Shown here: one piece after another, positions 52,601 to 64,000 of the stretch
Position numbering within the stretch: position 1 is the first letter of the stretch
Layout: every line of letters begins with the position of its first letter
DNA from: Isoetes taiwanensis
Lineage: Eukaryota; Streptophyta; Lycopodiopsida; Isoetales; Isoetaceae
Direction: 5' to 3'
Assembly: GCA_021234155.1 (NCBI GenBank)
Contig: JAJEKV010000071.1
Location: 662,617 to 726,616, forward strand
Length of the DNA: 64,000 nt
Made by a program: the position numbers and the translations under genes
The notes under the pieces: generated by a model
What the model saw: only the letters and a program-made list of their open reading frames with translations
Told to the model about the DNA's origin: nothing
Databases searched by the model: none

Positions 52601-55600
52601 TCATACTGACGCGCAAAACGTTACAAACGATCAACTAAAGAGCTTTTATTAAATCAAGATTTGGGAGGCCACAATGCACAACTTTTGCCCTTTAAACTTT
52701 GCCGGTCCTTCATTGTCAACTACAAGGCTCAAAAGAGAGCCTCAGATATAGAGTTGGAATCGTGGAAGATACCTTTAGCCACTGGGCAAAAACATATGCA
52801 AAAGCATGTAACCCATCTAGGCTTAGCATTGGGATATGTGCCATGTAATCGCTGCGTAAGATGTAGCCACTACAAAAGGTTGTACATTGGGTTGCTAGAG
52901 ATATTTTCGCTGGTTTTTACAGAAGTTAGAAGATCATTCATGCGATGCTAGTTTGTAGTGCATGTTGGAAAATGACAATGTCGTTATGAGAAAATTGTGC
53001 AAGATTTACAGAAATGTAATTGCCTATTATAATGCTGCCTTAATAGTTAACTTTTGCATGCTTGTTTTGGCCAAAGCTGTCCCTCGCCCATCCAAATTTT
53101 ACATGTAATAAGTCAACCTCCTCATTTATCTGTAAGAGCCTAATGGAGGAGGCTGTCGTGCTTGCGCGGGATTTGCATTTGAGGCCAATCTTAGCCCTAA
53201 TTGACATAGCTCTGATGGAGATGTAAAGGGAGGGTTTGTACGTCGCAAGACTACACTTACAAAAAGGGATGTTTTAAATACCTTGTAAAGGTGGGGCCTT
53301 GAATGCAAGGGCACATGGCGTGTATGGGCTTCAAGGGACCAAGACTTTATAATAATGGGAAAACGATGAAACCATTGGACAATGCATCTAGAAGATTATA
53401 TTCTAAAAGGAGCTCGTGACACCGAATGATGTGTGGGTATGTCTTTCACTTTTATGTCAAGGAGAACATGGACTGTTAGGGAATACGTAGAAAGGAAGGA
53501 TAGCAGAAACTGGAGAGCAAAAAGACAAAGAATTGCGTCTCTCAAGAGCAAGTTTGTTTAAGAAAATTAAGATATGGGACAAATGGCCTTCTAAATAAGA
53601 AACTTTTCAAAATCGGGCACTTTCCTCGTAGTAGCACAATACATTGATATTTTCTCTTGTCACCACATATGGATTTGCGATCTCGAGTAAAGGCCGCTTC
53701 AACTGCCTCATTTTTCTTTTTAGGTTTGTGGAACACAGATTTTATGTTTGAACTTTTTCAAAAGAGATAGTGATTCATCCTTTTTATGCAAATGTAGACT
53801 TTGGAGATTATGGATTTTGGAACCACATATCTATTCCTTGGCTAAAAACTTTATCACCGTGGAGACTTTTATGGATGTACAAGTGTCTTGGTTGGCCTTT
53901 GTGGAAGTATTGATAAAGTTTTTCGGTGGAAATTGGTAAAGATATAGTAGTCCCATTAATAAAATAAAATTTGACGCATAAAATTTCTTCTAAAGTTGGT
54001 GGTATGGTGTTAAATGAGCATTCCATACAGTGCCACTTACTCGAGAGCGGCAAGTAAATAAGGGTAGCAGAGAAGCCTATCAGATCCGATTTTTCACCGC
54101 GCATGCCAAACAAGAAAATATATGGCAAACTTCGTAATCTAAGGTTGGAGAAAATGACAGGAAATATGTGGTAACTTGTCCGACTATTCTCTTGTCAACA
54201 CAGATGCGCAACCGCAGAGGCCTTAAGTGGTTTTTGGAGGCTAAAGACTTATGTCGCCAAGTAGGAATATGCGTCAAGAATGGCACAAAGACATGTCTTG
54301 GTGGAACACACCATGGCGCAGTCGAGGATTATTTCATCAAGACTACTACAAGCAACTACAAGATGGATATGGCTTTGAGGATGAATCGACATTGTAGAAA
54401 TCAGCCATCAAGATGTAAATGAAGCTACTCCCTAGTCAAGAAGCTCAAGATGGAAATGTAGATATTATTGCGTAATCGAAAATGAGGCATGTATTTGATA
54501 TAATGATAGATGAGATGGAATTGGAAAAGATATAAAAATTCAAAGGATCAGAAAAGTAGATGACAAAGAAGTTTTGGTAAGGCGTATATTAGTGAGTCAC
54601 CAATCTAAAGGAAACTTTCGCCTCAAGGACAAAGTTGACTAGAGGAAGAATCAAGTTCATTATGTAGTGAGAATATGCAAGATAAATGCCGCAACTTCAC
54701 TTGAATCGGATCTCGACCGGTAAGATATTTTGAAGTTGAGCAAGAATGTTTGACCTGAAAGCGTAAACACAAAAATTAAAAAAGCATCTTTGGTACTTGG
54801 GTAGAGTTTTTGAGCATCAGAAGGAAGTTAGGTAAAGGATGGCTAGAAAGTAGAGAACCTATTGACCCGATGGAGACCATCATACTAGTGTGAACCTTTT
54901 GTTTGGTATAACGACAAGGGAGGGAAATAGCGTGATGGTTTACTTATGATTTGGCGTATCTGCAATTAATCTCACTTGAATCTGTCATATCTCTATTTAC
55001 AGGCGACATATTATCCGTAAAACAAGTAGATATTCTTGATGACAATGTAGGGTACCATAGGCTGATAAGTTCATAACTAGTCAACTTAAAGGTTTGTACA
55101 TCATATGAATACTATCATAGTGTATAATCGAAGGCTTTTATCATATTCATGTTGGTTTAATGCATGCAGGAAATAAAGGGAAGGGTAAGTGACATGAGGA
55201 CCTCAAAACTCTGCAATATGAATGATTAATTGGTTCATGAATTTGAAGATCAAGATATGAAGTTTCTAACTTGTCAGATGAAGGTTAAGGTTTTATAACC
55301 TGCTTGTCTCGACTCTTTGTTTCACGATAGTTCTGAATTTTCATGCCATTCCACAAACAAATTAAGGGTGGACAACATGCGTAGAAGACTTGTATTTCTA
55401 CTTCTAAAGATTCATGTCTTTTATAAATATTTCCATTTATGCCCGAAAGTACCATGGCTTTTTTTCATAAACCACCTAAGCTTTTGTTCACTTCAGGAAA
55501 CGAGTATATCTCAGAATGAATATATATGTGTTTACACTTTACAATGAAATCCAAGTAGTTTGCATTTATGATATAGCAAAAAGTATATATGATGTATGTC

Positions 55601-57929
55601 AGCAGTGTTTGTTCTTAGAGCCTTCATATCGCCTTAACATGTTAAGATCGCCTTCAGCTTTGTTGGCACAAAGAATGCAAACTTAAGAGGTATGTTGAAT
55701 TGTATTTGTTAATGTGAAAGTGATGCAAATAGGATTACAAAAAATTCGTAAACCATAACAGTTGATTATGTTTGAGCAAATTGATGCATGCAAACAGAAC
55801 ATGAACATGGTGGAGTATATTAAATTACACAGTCGTGGTGATTGTAGTATTTCTCTGTGAGTATGAACTAAACTCGTGATTTTATCTTCCTAGGGATTTT
55901 TATCTTCCCTCAAGAACTCGTGAGGTGCAGTTGTGGCAAGTACGTAAAGTGTACCGAGGATTTTATCTTCACCCCACGACCTCAGAGGGTGTGAAAATAG
56001 GAACGCTTCTACATCAGAATAGGTGTCTACCGTCTGCAAATAGAACGCTTCGGGTTTATTATGGTTAAATGAAACAGTTGAAATATCTGAAGCAAAACAT
56101 ATTGAAAGGAAACAAAGATGTACTCTAACTCCTAAGAACTCAGTTAACTTAGGTCGTGATTTTCCCAAGACAATTTTGAAGCAAGACCGTGAAACATGCC
56201 GGGAGTGGAAAATGAGATCGCGCTTGGCTGTTGATGGATCGATCCAAACCTAGTAACTTATGAAGCGACTATTGATATGTGAAGCTTGACCATCAAGGGA
56301 TTTAGTCGTAAACAACTTTTCAATGTTGTTTTTCGCTTGACCATTGAAGATGAGGAGTGTGAATTTGAGGCAGCGCTCACCCAGTAATAATATAACTTGT
56401 AGTTTGATTTTGCAACTACACGGCAATAAATATGGTCAAGGCAAAGCAAAGAATCAAGGCAAGGATATTTGGGAAAAATAGTGAAGTGGGGTTGCTCTGA
56501 GAGGTGAGAAATAAAAAAGCAATAGTGGTAGTGAGCATGGAGTTGAATGGTGGAAATGAATATGTAGGAAAATAGAGAAAGAGGCTAGGCAAGAAACTAC
56601 GCAAAGCAAGAATTTGAGGGCAAAATAAGCATACAATGATACAAAAATAAAGGGGATATAAGAATGGAGAAAATGGTTGGGACAATTTTGAAAAATCTTC
56701 AATTAACCTTTAACCTTCGCTTTTTGTTGCAAACGAAAGTCTTCAATCAACATCTTAAATAAGCTCATTCTCTATGGCTAATGATTTGTCGTGTTAGTCT
56801 ATAGCTCCCCCACACAATTATATACTTGCTTGTATCCAATACTGTAATGCCTTAAATGCACTTAAACATTTAGACTCGGCAACCCAAACCCTATTAGGGA
56901 TTTTCTAGTTTTGTTACACTTAGTGTTTCTTAGCTTGGACTTGTCTAGACTATAGGAATTTGATTTAGTAAATCTGTGCTGCAAATTCCACTAACATGTT
57001 AATTGAAGGCTTTCTTTGCATTGTCGTTTTAGGCTAAGACTTTTTTTTCTCAAGAACAAGTCGTTATAATGGAAGATTTTCATATTGTAAGTTCTTCGGG
57101 TTTGTTCAAGGACACATTTCTCAAGGGAAAGCATGCCCTTTATATCCTTTCTATTATTGTTATATTTTTAATGGTTATGTGCCCCTTTATATCCTTCATA
57201 TTATAGTATTATTTTTTTGAATGTTATGATGGGGTTATGATCTTGCAGGTGCACTGCTAAGGGGTGTACTTTACTATGGACTCGTTTAAAGGCCTCAAAG
57301 GGGAAATGTGTGATGTGCTTATCTGATTAGTTCCCTTGACCATCGAACCTCGCATTTCACCCTCAAATGTGATGTGCTGATGTGATTAGTCCTTGACCTT
57401 TGAACGTCATATTCTCACCCCTCACTCCTTGCCACCTCCCCATGGGGAAGCGCCCCATCCTTCAAACCTCACATCCTCACCCTTGAAACTTACAAATCTG
57501 AAGGACCAAGATTATGTTCTTATTGAGTATATATGTGGTAGAGCGCATAATTCCTTTTGAATTGTCTATATGTAAGCTTCCGTGATTTTCAATATAAGTT
57601 CTATAAGTTATGAAACTTTATCTAGATCGGGTAAAGGTGACCCCATTTAAGAACATGTATGGTAGGGCAAAAGTTGTCAATAACAACAATACATGGTTAA
57701 ATATGGTAGAACTATCGTTGTTGCCGATAAAATACACATGTATAAATGATAGGGCTATAGTTATAACCAACAAACTTGTACGTATAAATACGATAGAGGT
57801 GCGTAACTTTATGTAAAACCACAGGCTTAACGTATACAAGGGTTTTTTATGGTAAAACGTGATACAAGGGTGTTTTGCAAACCCTTGCACGCAGTGGTAT
57901 ACCCCTATACATAGGTGCATCCCCGAGCC
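49601..57929. other. No recognised gene; purine-rich decayed sequence
   Basis: From about 50600 to 54800 the plus strand is purine-rich (GAAG, AAGAAG, GGAAG words) with many short broken frames; several look like old coding DNA (e.g. minus 50139-50324 with RHVSNFIKQNEGLPLSLNI; plus 54168-54422 with RGLKWFLEAKDLCRQVG), but I cannot assign a family. 54800-57930 shows nothing beyond AT-rich intergenic DNA. No tandem array, tRNA or rRNA seen. Confidence 0.4.
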
Positions 57930-58378
57930 ATGCCAGATGTGCTCCTCATTAACGCCGCCAATGAGTCATCGAGATGAATCTCAGGCTTTTCAAAGCCGCC
58001 CCGCAGATCAAATCCGGACGGCGTCGAAAGCTGTACGCCTCGGCTAGCCTTTACATGTGACATCGAGCACCAAGATCCACAAGGCTGTGTCGATCATACC
58101 TTCAGAGATTATGGACATGCGGATCAACTATGTCCCTAAGCACACACTTGACATGTATATAAGTACATTTATTTCATGATGATGTATACTTGTACAATTT
58201 GACAAAGATTCTTATTATCGCACTTGTTTTTCCTCGAAACCCTTCAGAGGGGTTTTTAACCCGGAAGTAATAAGTTTGTCAAGGCTTCTTCCGGTCCTAG
58301 GCCGATTGGTCTCAAAGTGATGATAAAAATCATTCTTATTCTTATTTTTATTCTTATTCTTATTACCAACAAATGGAT
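57930..58378 (+). mobile_element. LINE family 2, 3' end, plus strand
   Basis: CQMCSSLTPPMSHRDESQAF (57935-57995, with a frame change) corresponds to the C..C...DE.HA. zinc motif. The 3' UTR has CCTCGAAACCCTTCAGAGGG and GGTCCTAGGCCGATTGGTCT CAAAG, and the tail is ATTCTT repeats (58329-58360). Confidence 0.65.
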
Positions 58379-58792
58379 AATTATTACTAAGGCATCAATG
58401 GATGTAAAAATTTGTCCTTTATCCTTTCTAACCTTCACACAAAGGAACTCACCTTCCCTCCCCGAACCTTTCTCCCAAGCCTCGTTTCTATCGCTTAAGT
58501 AATTTTAAGTTTTGAGTTCTTAAAATAAAAAAATGCGGTGAGGGGGACTTTGCAAGCCTCTTTGTAACATATAGTAGGTATTTTCAAAGGATGAAGTTTA
58601 CAGAGAAATTGAATGGGAATAGTAAAGCACTATATTAGGCTCCATTCTCTAGTGCAACCTATCTTCTAAGACACATTATCAAAGCTAAAACATCAAGTAA
58701 AATGATTCGAAATTGAAACCCTTACATCGGCAAAGGTTCTTATGGTGAGCAAGCATGGAGGAGTTTTAACATATATCCTAAGGATAGGATGG

Positions 58793-58960
58793 ATGTGGGA
58801 TGGGATGGGATGGATGGATGGATGGGATGGATGGATGGATGGGATGGAGTGGATGATGGGATGGATGGGATAGACAGACAGATAGGATAGGATAGGATAG
58901 ATTTTTAATATCCACCGAGACCATCACACTATAGGACCTCTAGCAATGCACAACAAATGT
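58793..58960 (-). mobile_element. LINE family 2 tail grown into a microsatellite, minus strand
   Basis: Minus strand: GAGGTCCTATAGTGTGATGG, TCTCGGTGGATATTAAAAAT, then CTATC repeats passing into CTGTC and long CATCC/CATC arrays (58793-58901). Confidence 0.7.
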
Positions 58961-61900
58961 AATAAAAAAAATAATAGTACAAAAGCTTAGGTAACCTTGG
59001 ATGTAACTATGAGTGGTAACGAGTTTCATCACAATCTTTCCATTGCTATTTTAAACTTCTTGATATAGCATTAGTATAACACAGGTAAAGTGGAGGTAAA
59101 GGAGCCAAATTCTTGGCCTATAGAAATTTTTTTTGTCAATAGAAAGGATAGATTATAGGGGAAGCTAAACAAAGATCCTAACACATTATGGACCCTTGAA
59201 GATGGAACTTTGACTCCAAATTTATCCGGGATGAGGCTAACCTTAAGCAATTGAGCAAAACAAAGTTGAGGATCTGATTCCTTCTAGAATTTGCCATTGC
59301 CAAATATACTCAAGAGCAGCTGCTTCCATACACGTGATGAACTATGTTGGGAAAGATGTTCAACTTAATATTCAATAAGTAACAAAGAGAGAAAGAGGGT
59401 CAGCCATCCAACCTTAGTAAAAGTATAGATGCTAAAGGGAGTTTGGATATCGAGTCTCTGGAACCGAAGACAAAGAGTGCCACTGATCAAGGGGGCGCTT
59501 AGATTCCACTTCCATCTCCTCTCCCAAGTCCTATGAGAGGAGAGGATCAACTATGGATGCCGGGCGTGATCCGAGCTTAACCCACAAGAGCACAAAATAC
59601 TACTCCACAACCGAGGGGCATCTAAGATCCGATGTAATTCACTCCAATTTGACGTGAGAACCTCGTGTCATTTCACAATAGAACCCCGCTTGAGATGACC
59701 CACCTGAACGGGAAGATCATCCTCGTAGTCTCAGGAAGCACACCCCTCGCCTTCCTCGGCCATGGCATCCTCAACTAAGGGGTAGGCCCATCGATGCATA
59801 GCCGAGCTAGACCTCGCTTGCTCATTCTACTCACTTGTGCCAATCCCCCGATTGTCTATGAAGATCACATGGGCTTGACTTGGGAACCAAATAGTTAAAG
59901 GCTTGTAGCACTAGGAGCATACTACAAATCATGACTATTCCTTTAAGGTCAAAGGATTATATACGTGGAGTCTCCTTTCCTTGATATGCAATCAAAAGAG
60001 CTTAACACTAGAGTGGTCGTGATGGACCGTAATGGTCCATTTGAAGCGTTCACTTCAAAATTCATATAAAAAATCAATGGTACAAAATCTATCTGAAGCC
60101 TTCCTAGGAGTTCATATATGGCACTATGGTCCACTGTGAAAAATACTCTAAAATATATCTTTCCTATATATGTTATCATTAAAGTAAAATAAATTTTTCG
60201 GAATTAGTGACTTTTGAATGGTTTTCCTACCATCTTTCCGCTACCGGTTGGCTAAATAATGCACATGCTTTGCTTCCTAACAAACTCGCCTCAGAAAAAC
60301 TCTCTGATGCCGATCACCAAATAATCGCTCAAACCCCACTTTTGGATTTCTAAGATGTCAATGAAACTCGTAGGAGGATGCATTCAAATGCATAATTTTT
60401 CCTTTTCAAACTTGTGGATTCTTCATCCAATTCATGGGTTTTAGGCTCAATTCGCTTAACCAAATTTTCGCGGGTCTTTCAAATTCTAATTACTGGTTTT
60501 TCGCGACAGATTTCGTAATTTTAACTCACCCAGGATTTCAATTCAATCCTGGTTTCGTAATGATTTTTGTGGGTTTTTCCTAAATATATGGATTTCACAA
60601 CAATCTTTGGTAGGAGTTTCTAGCTAAATCTATGTGTTTCTCATCCAAATTATGGTTTCTTGGGGATTTTTCTACCCAAGTGTAGGTTTTCCTTCAAATT
60701 CATTTGGTTTTATCAATATATTTGTGGATTTCGGCTTCCTTTGATAAATGTGTGTGGGTCTTTTTTCCAAAAGGGCAACACTTCTTCATGTAAGAAACTC
60801 CAAACGAAGAACGCTGCATCTTTGCAATGTCGAATTCTCCCAATCGCCTATTTCCGCCCAAATTGAATACTTCCGTTACCTCGGCTGCGCATCCATATAG
60901 CCCGCTTCAATGCCCTCAAAATTGGGATGCCAAATGGCTAAAGCGTAGACCGATTTTCCGCTTCAACTCGCAGTAAATTATGAATATATGCTTGAACCGT
61001 CTGTGGTGGCAAAGAATAAGATAAGCCCACTCGACGGCTAATATTACCGGATTTGAGATTCGTAGTTTCCAAGCAGTCTGCACTCCATCAAATGTGAAAA
61101 AAAGGGTCAGAAGTCCTGATTTGATCCTCCGAGGTCGATTTATGGGTTTGCACCAAGGATTTTTAATCAGAGAGACAGATAACACGCCTATCCTAGGGTT
61201 TCACCAAGGACGCTCTAACTGTGAGGCATAGAATCATAATCTAATTTCGTGAATGGATAGAGGTTTCTCAAAAATTTCTATAAAATGTGCCTAATTTAAC
61301 AAGGTGAGCTCCTCATGTTTTGACGATTAGATGTATACCTCGATTCCGCACCTTAAAACTCGAATATTGAAGCCAAAATAAGCCTCAATAGCAGTAATCT
61401 CGGCCTGAGGTTTTTTTTATAGGGTCTCCTGGGCTTTTATGCTGTAAGTCGGGTATGTGGATCATTTAGGTGAGCAATGTAGATGTCAAGGTTCCGCTTA
61501 GGTGAGGTCTCACTGATTTTATCTTTTCAAACTAAAAGTTGACAATGTATGCATATATCCTAATTTCTCTCAAAGCAAACCACAATTGTGATTGCTTTTA
61601 CAACTGCTAACCACATTTTATCTCCTCGCTTCGTATTTCTATTAGCACTCAAAAGCCAACCAATTTATAAAATGGAAAAACTTTTTCTGCCTGATGATGC
61701 TCAATTTGTATATGTATCTCGCTTATATCAAATAAGTATTCCAGAAGATTGGCCTATAATTTCAACTTCCTCTGGCGATCCGGGCTGCTTCAACCTTCCG
61801 CCTCCCAATTTATTACATGGCAGAGCTACCCGCTTATCGTGCTCACCTTTATTATATGATATTTAAAAACATTAAAATAAATTAATCCTTAGGAAATATT

Positions 61901-62869
61901 TTTGATGCCCATAATTCAAGTAGACATTATTTCAATAAAATACCCAAGGTAATATGCTAGCTACCACAACAAACAACCTAAAGGGCACTAACCACAACCG
62001 ATCTATATTTCAGGTTTTAACCATTGTGCGTCCCGCACTGTTGTGCTTTTACACTTTAATGTCTCTTTTAACGTCTTTTATTGTATTCTCACATAACACA
62101 TATCAGGTTCTATAGAACCCAAAGTGTGGGAATCAACAATTTACGTAAGTCGTAGTTTTAGATTATTTTGAGCTTAGTCAAATTTTCCTCCGCCACCCAT
62201 CCACGTGCAAACATCTCGCATCACAAAAACTTTACAATCGAAGACATCACCTCAAGAATATAATCATGGCTTGTTTCTCGGATTCATCCTCCAACTAGTA
62301 GAACTGGGCCTGAATTCATGTGGAAGTCCGTTGCTACTGCCTTTAATTCTTGGGCCCGAATTCATGTGGAAGTCCGCTAACAATTTTCATTCCTTATATA
62401 TGTCTCACCACAAGCATGTAAAATAATGACTAAAATCAAGGAAAATTCTTCTCCGCCGTATTGATGGTTATTGATTCACAAAGAAACTTGGGGCACCATC
62501 TGTTGGGATATTGTCTTCAAGTAACATCCCTGACCATTGGTGCTGCCTCACGCTAAATTTCAGAGATAATCCCTATTTTTGTAAGTTATGCTCTAGCAAA
62601 CTCAGCTAAGGACCAAAAGCTTCATGTTTACATAAAGTCAAACTGCTCCCCGACAAAACGATTTTTCAAATTTTTATTACCATGATATTTTTCTACATGA
62701 GATAGGAAAATGACACAAAAGACCTTCCACATGTCAATCCAAGTCCGGTGAAGAAAGATAGCCATTCAAATATGATCAATAAAATTAGCCACCTCGTAAC
62801 CACCAGGTTTTAGAAGGCAGCTTGTAGTTTAAACATAACAACCTTTTGCTGTGGTGGAAATGCATTTTT
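58961..62869. other. No recognised gene
   Basis: Short open frames only (e.g. 59365-59550 minus, 61588-61866 plus) without known motifs. 60390-60770 is a loose quasi-repeat: words like TGGATTTC, TTCATCCAA and TGGGTTTT recur about every 40 bp. Confidence 0.4.
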
Positions 62870-64000
62870 GAGCTAAAACGAGGTGCACTTCGACTACCAC
62901 AACAAGTTTGGATTGCCGAACTCTACTTCACTCGCACGATGTTGGAGCCTGACACCTCTTCGATTATGCTCAATTATGATCGGGACGCTTAAAGCGATTT
63001 TAAAAGATGTCGGTACGAAGTTTGCCTGTTGGTTTTCGATGAAGTATCGTGGCCTCTGCCATGCTTCATTTGGCTTTTAGAATATGAAACACGGATTCCT
63101 CGAACTCTACTAAAATAACTCAATGTCCTAATAAGACTACTTTAACCAATCTAACTAGTGAGCTAATGTGACTATTTTTTATCTTAAATCTATGCTTTTT
63201 ATAATAACCCATTGAATTGTTTTAGGATATGGGTCTATGTGGTTTCAAGAATTATATCTATATCAAACTCTCCGAACCCTCGTTATTTGTTATTCTAACC
63301 CAGGGTGCACTGGACTACTACGGGGCCGTTTGATCTCTATTAATCCCACGTGCCTGTGATCAGATAAGTTGAGCCTGGATACCTCGCTTTCGATTATGCT
63401 CAATTATGATTGGGGACGCTTATGATTTTAAGATGTTTCAATACGTAGCTTCTGTTTAAGGTTTTGATGGTATATCGCGGCTCTATACTTTCATTTAAGC
63501 TTTTTAGAATATGAAAATACTAGATTCGAACCTCTACTAAAATAACTCAATGTCCTAATAAGACTACTTTAACCAATCTAAATTAGTGAGCTAATGTGAC
63601 TATTTTTATCTTAAATCTATGTTTTTTTTTATAATAACTCATTGAATTGTTTTTAGGATATGGTCTATGGTTTCAAGAATTATATCTATATCAAATCCCC
63701 TCGAACCTCGTTATTTTGCTATTATTCTAAATCCAGGTACCCTATCACCACAACCGCCGGATTCCACAATCCCACGCCCGGACTGCATGTTGGAGCCCGA
63801 CACCTCCTCGCTTCGAATATGCTCAATTATGATCGGGGACGCCATGATTTTAAGATGTCGAATACGAGTTTGCCTGTTTCATGGTATATCGCGCTTCTAT
63901 ACGGCTTCATTTAAGCTTTGAATATGAAATACGGATTCAACCTCTACTAAAATAACTCAATGTCAGCAATACGTAACTGGAACGTGAAGCACAACAAGTG
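62870..64000 (-). repeat. tRNA-like tandem repeat, inverted copy, continues past the window
   Basis: Reverse-complement relatives of the 437-bp unit. The marker CTACTAAAATAACTCAATGT recurs at about 63106, 63530 and 63944 (periods 424 and 414). Copies are more diverged than those at 28.5-29.7 kb, with many 1-2-bp losses. Confidence 0.8.

Overview
The window is nuclear DNA from a land plant with a large, repeat-rich, gene-poor genome. The clearest gene homology is to a plant cellulose synthase (CesA) with plant-type GT-AG introns. The rest is dominated by plant-type transposons: MULE, L1-like LINEs with zf-RVT tails, tRNA-derived SINEs and MITEs. The CesA zinc-finger wording (CRPCYEYERKDGNRS-like) hints at a fern or other non-flowering plant, but this is inference and I cannot name a species. 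A run of 100 N at 47087-47186 is a scaffold gap. I found no gene that is clearly intact.

Layout. 1-622: N-terminal piece of a MULE transposase (minus). 623-4372: three related AT-rich blocks (A, B, C), one carrying a MITE. 4370-18198: a 5'-truncated LINE (minus) flanked by a 17-bp target duplication and itself split by about 11.2 kb of foreign DNA (about 5.03-16.26 kb). That insert holds a decayed DUF7869-like gene (minus) and a divergent decayed gene (plus) that ends in an FCP1/NIF-type HAD phosphatase domain. About 15 copies of a palindrome built on TCGACTC..GAGTCGA are scattered over its plus-strand half. 18483-20305: an ORF1-only retroelement with poly(A) tail and 15-bp target duplication. 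20.6-23.6 kb: LINE pieces. 24.1-24.36 kb: SINE.

24730-29658: a tandem repeat of about 437 bp carrying tRNA-like A and B boxes, interrupted at 24907-28512 by an element with inverted ends and a TTA target duplication that has captured the 5' part of a CesA gene, introns included, and contains a second 418-bp fold-back element. 30076-32992: second LINE of the first family, with destroyed RT active site. 36734-38001: F-box/LRR gene with four frameshifts. 39.9-40.4 kb: LINE tail. 41.2-48.0 kb: pyrimidine-rich, internally repeated region with a SINE inside. 49.2-49.6, 57.9-58.4 and 58.8-59.0 kb: more LINE ends. 49.6-57.9 and 59.0-62.9 kb: no recognised gene. 62.87-64.0 kb: the 437-bp tRNA-like repeat again, inverted.

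How the parts relate: the window is a stratigraphy of insertions. Blocks A-C are oldest, then the LINE and the ORF1-only element entered block C, and the 11-kb DNA entered the LINE. Separately, the Pack-type element entered the tRNA-like satellite exactly between an A box and a B box, and the fold-back element lies inside it near its right end. All protein-coding traces look inactive or doubtful.
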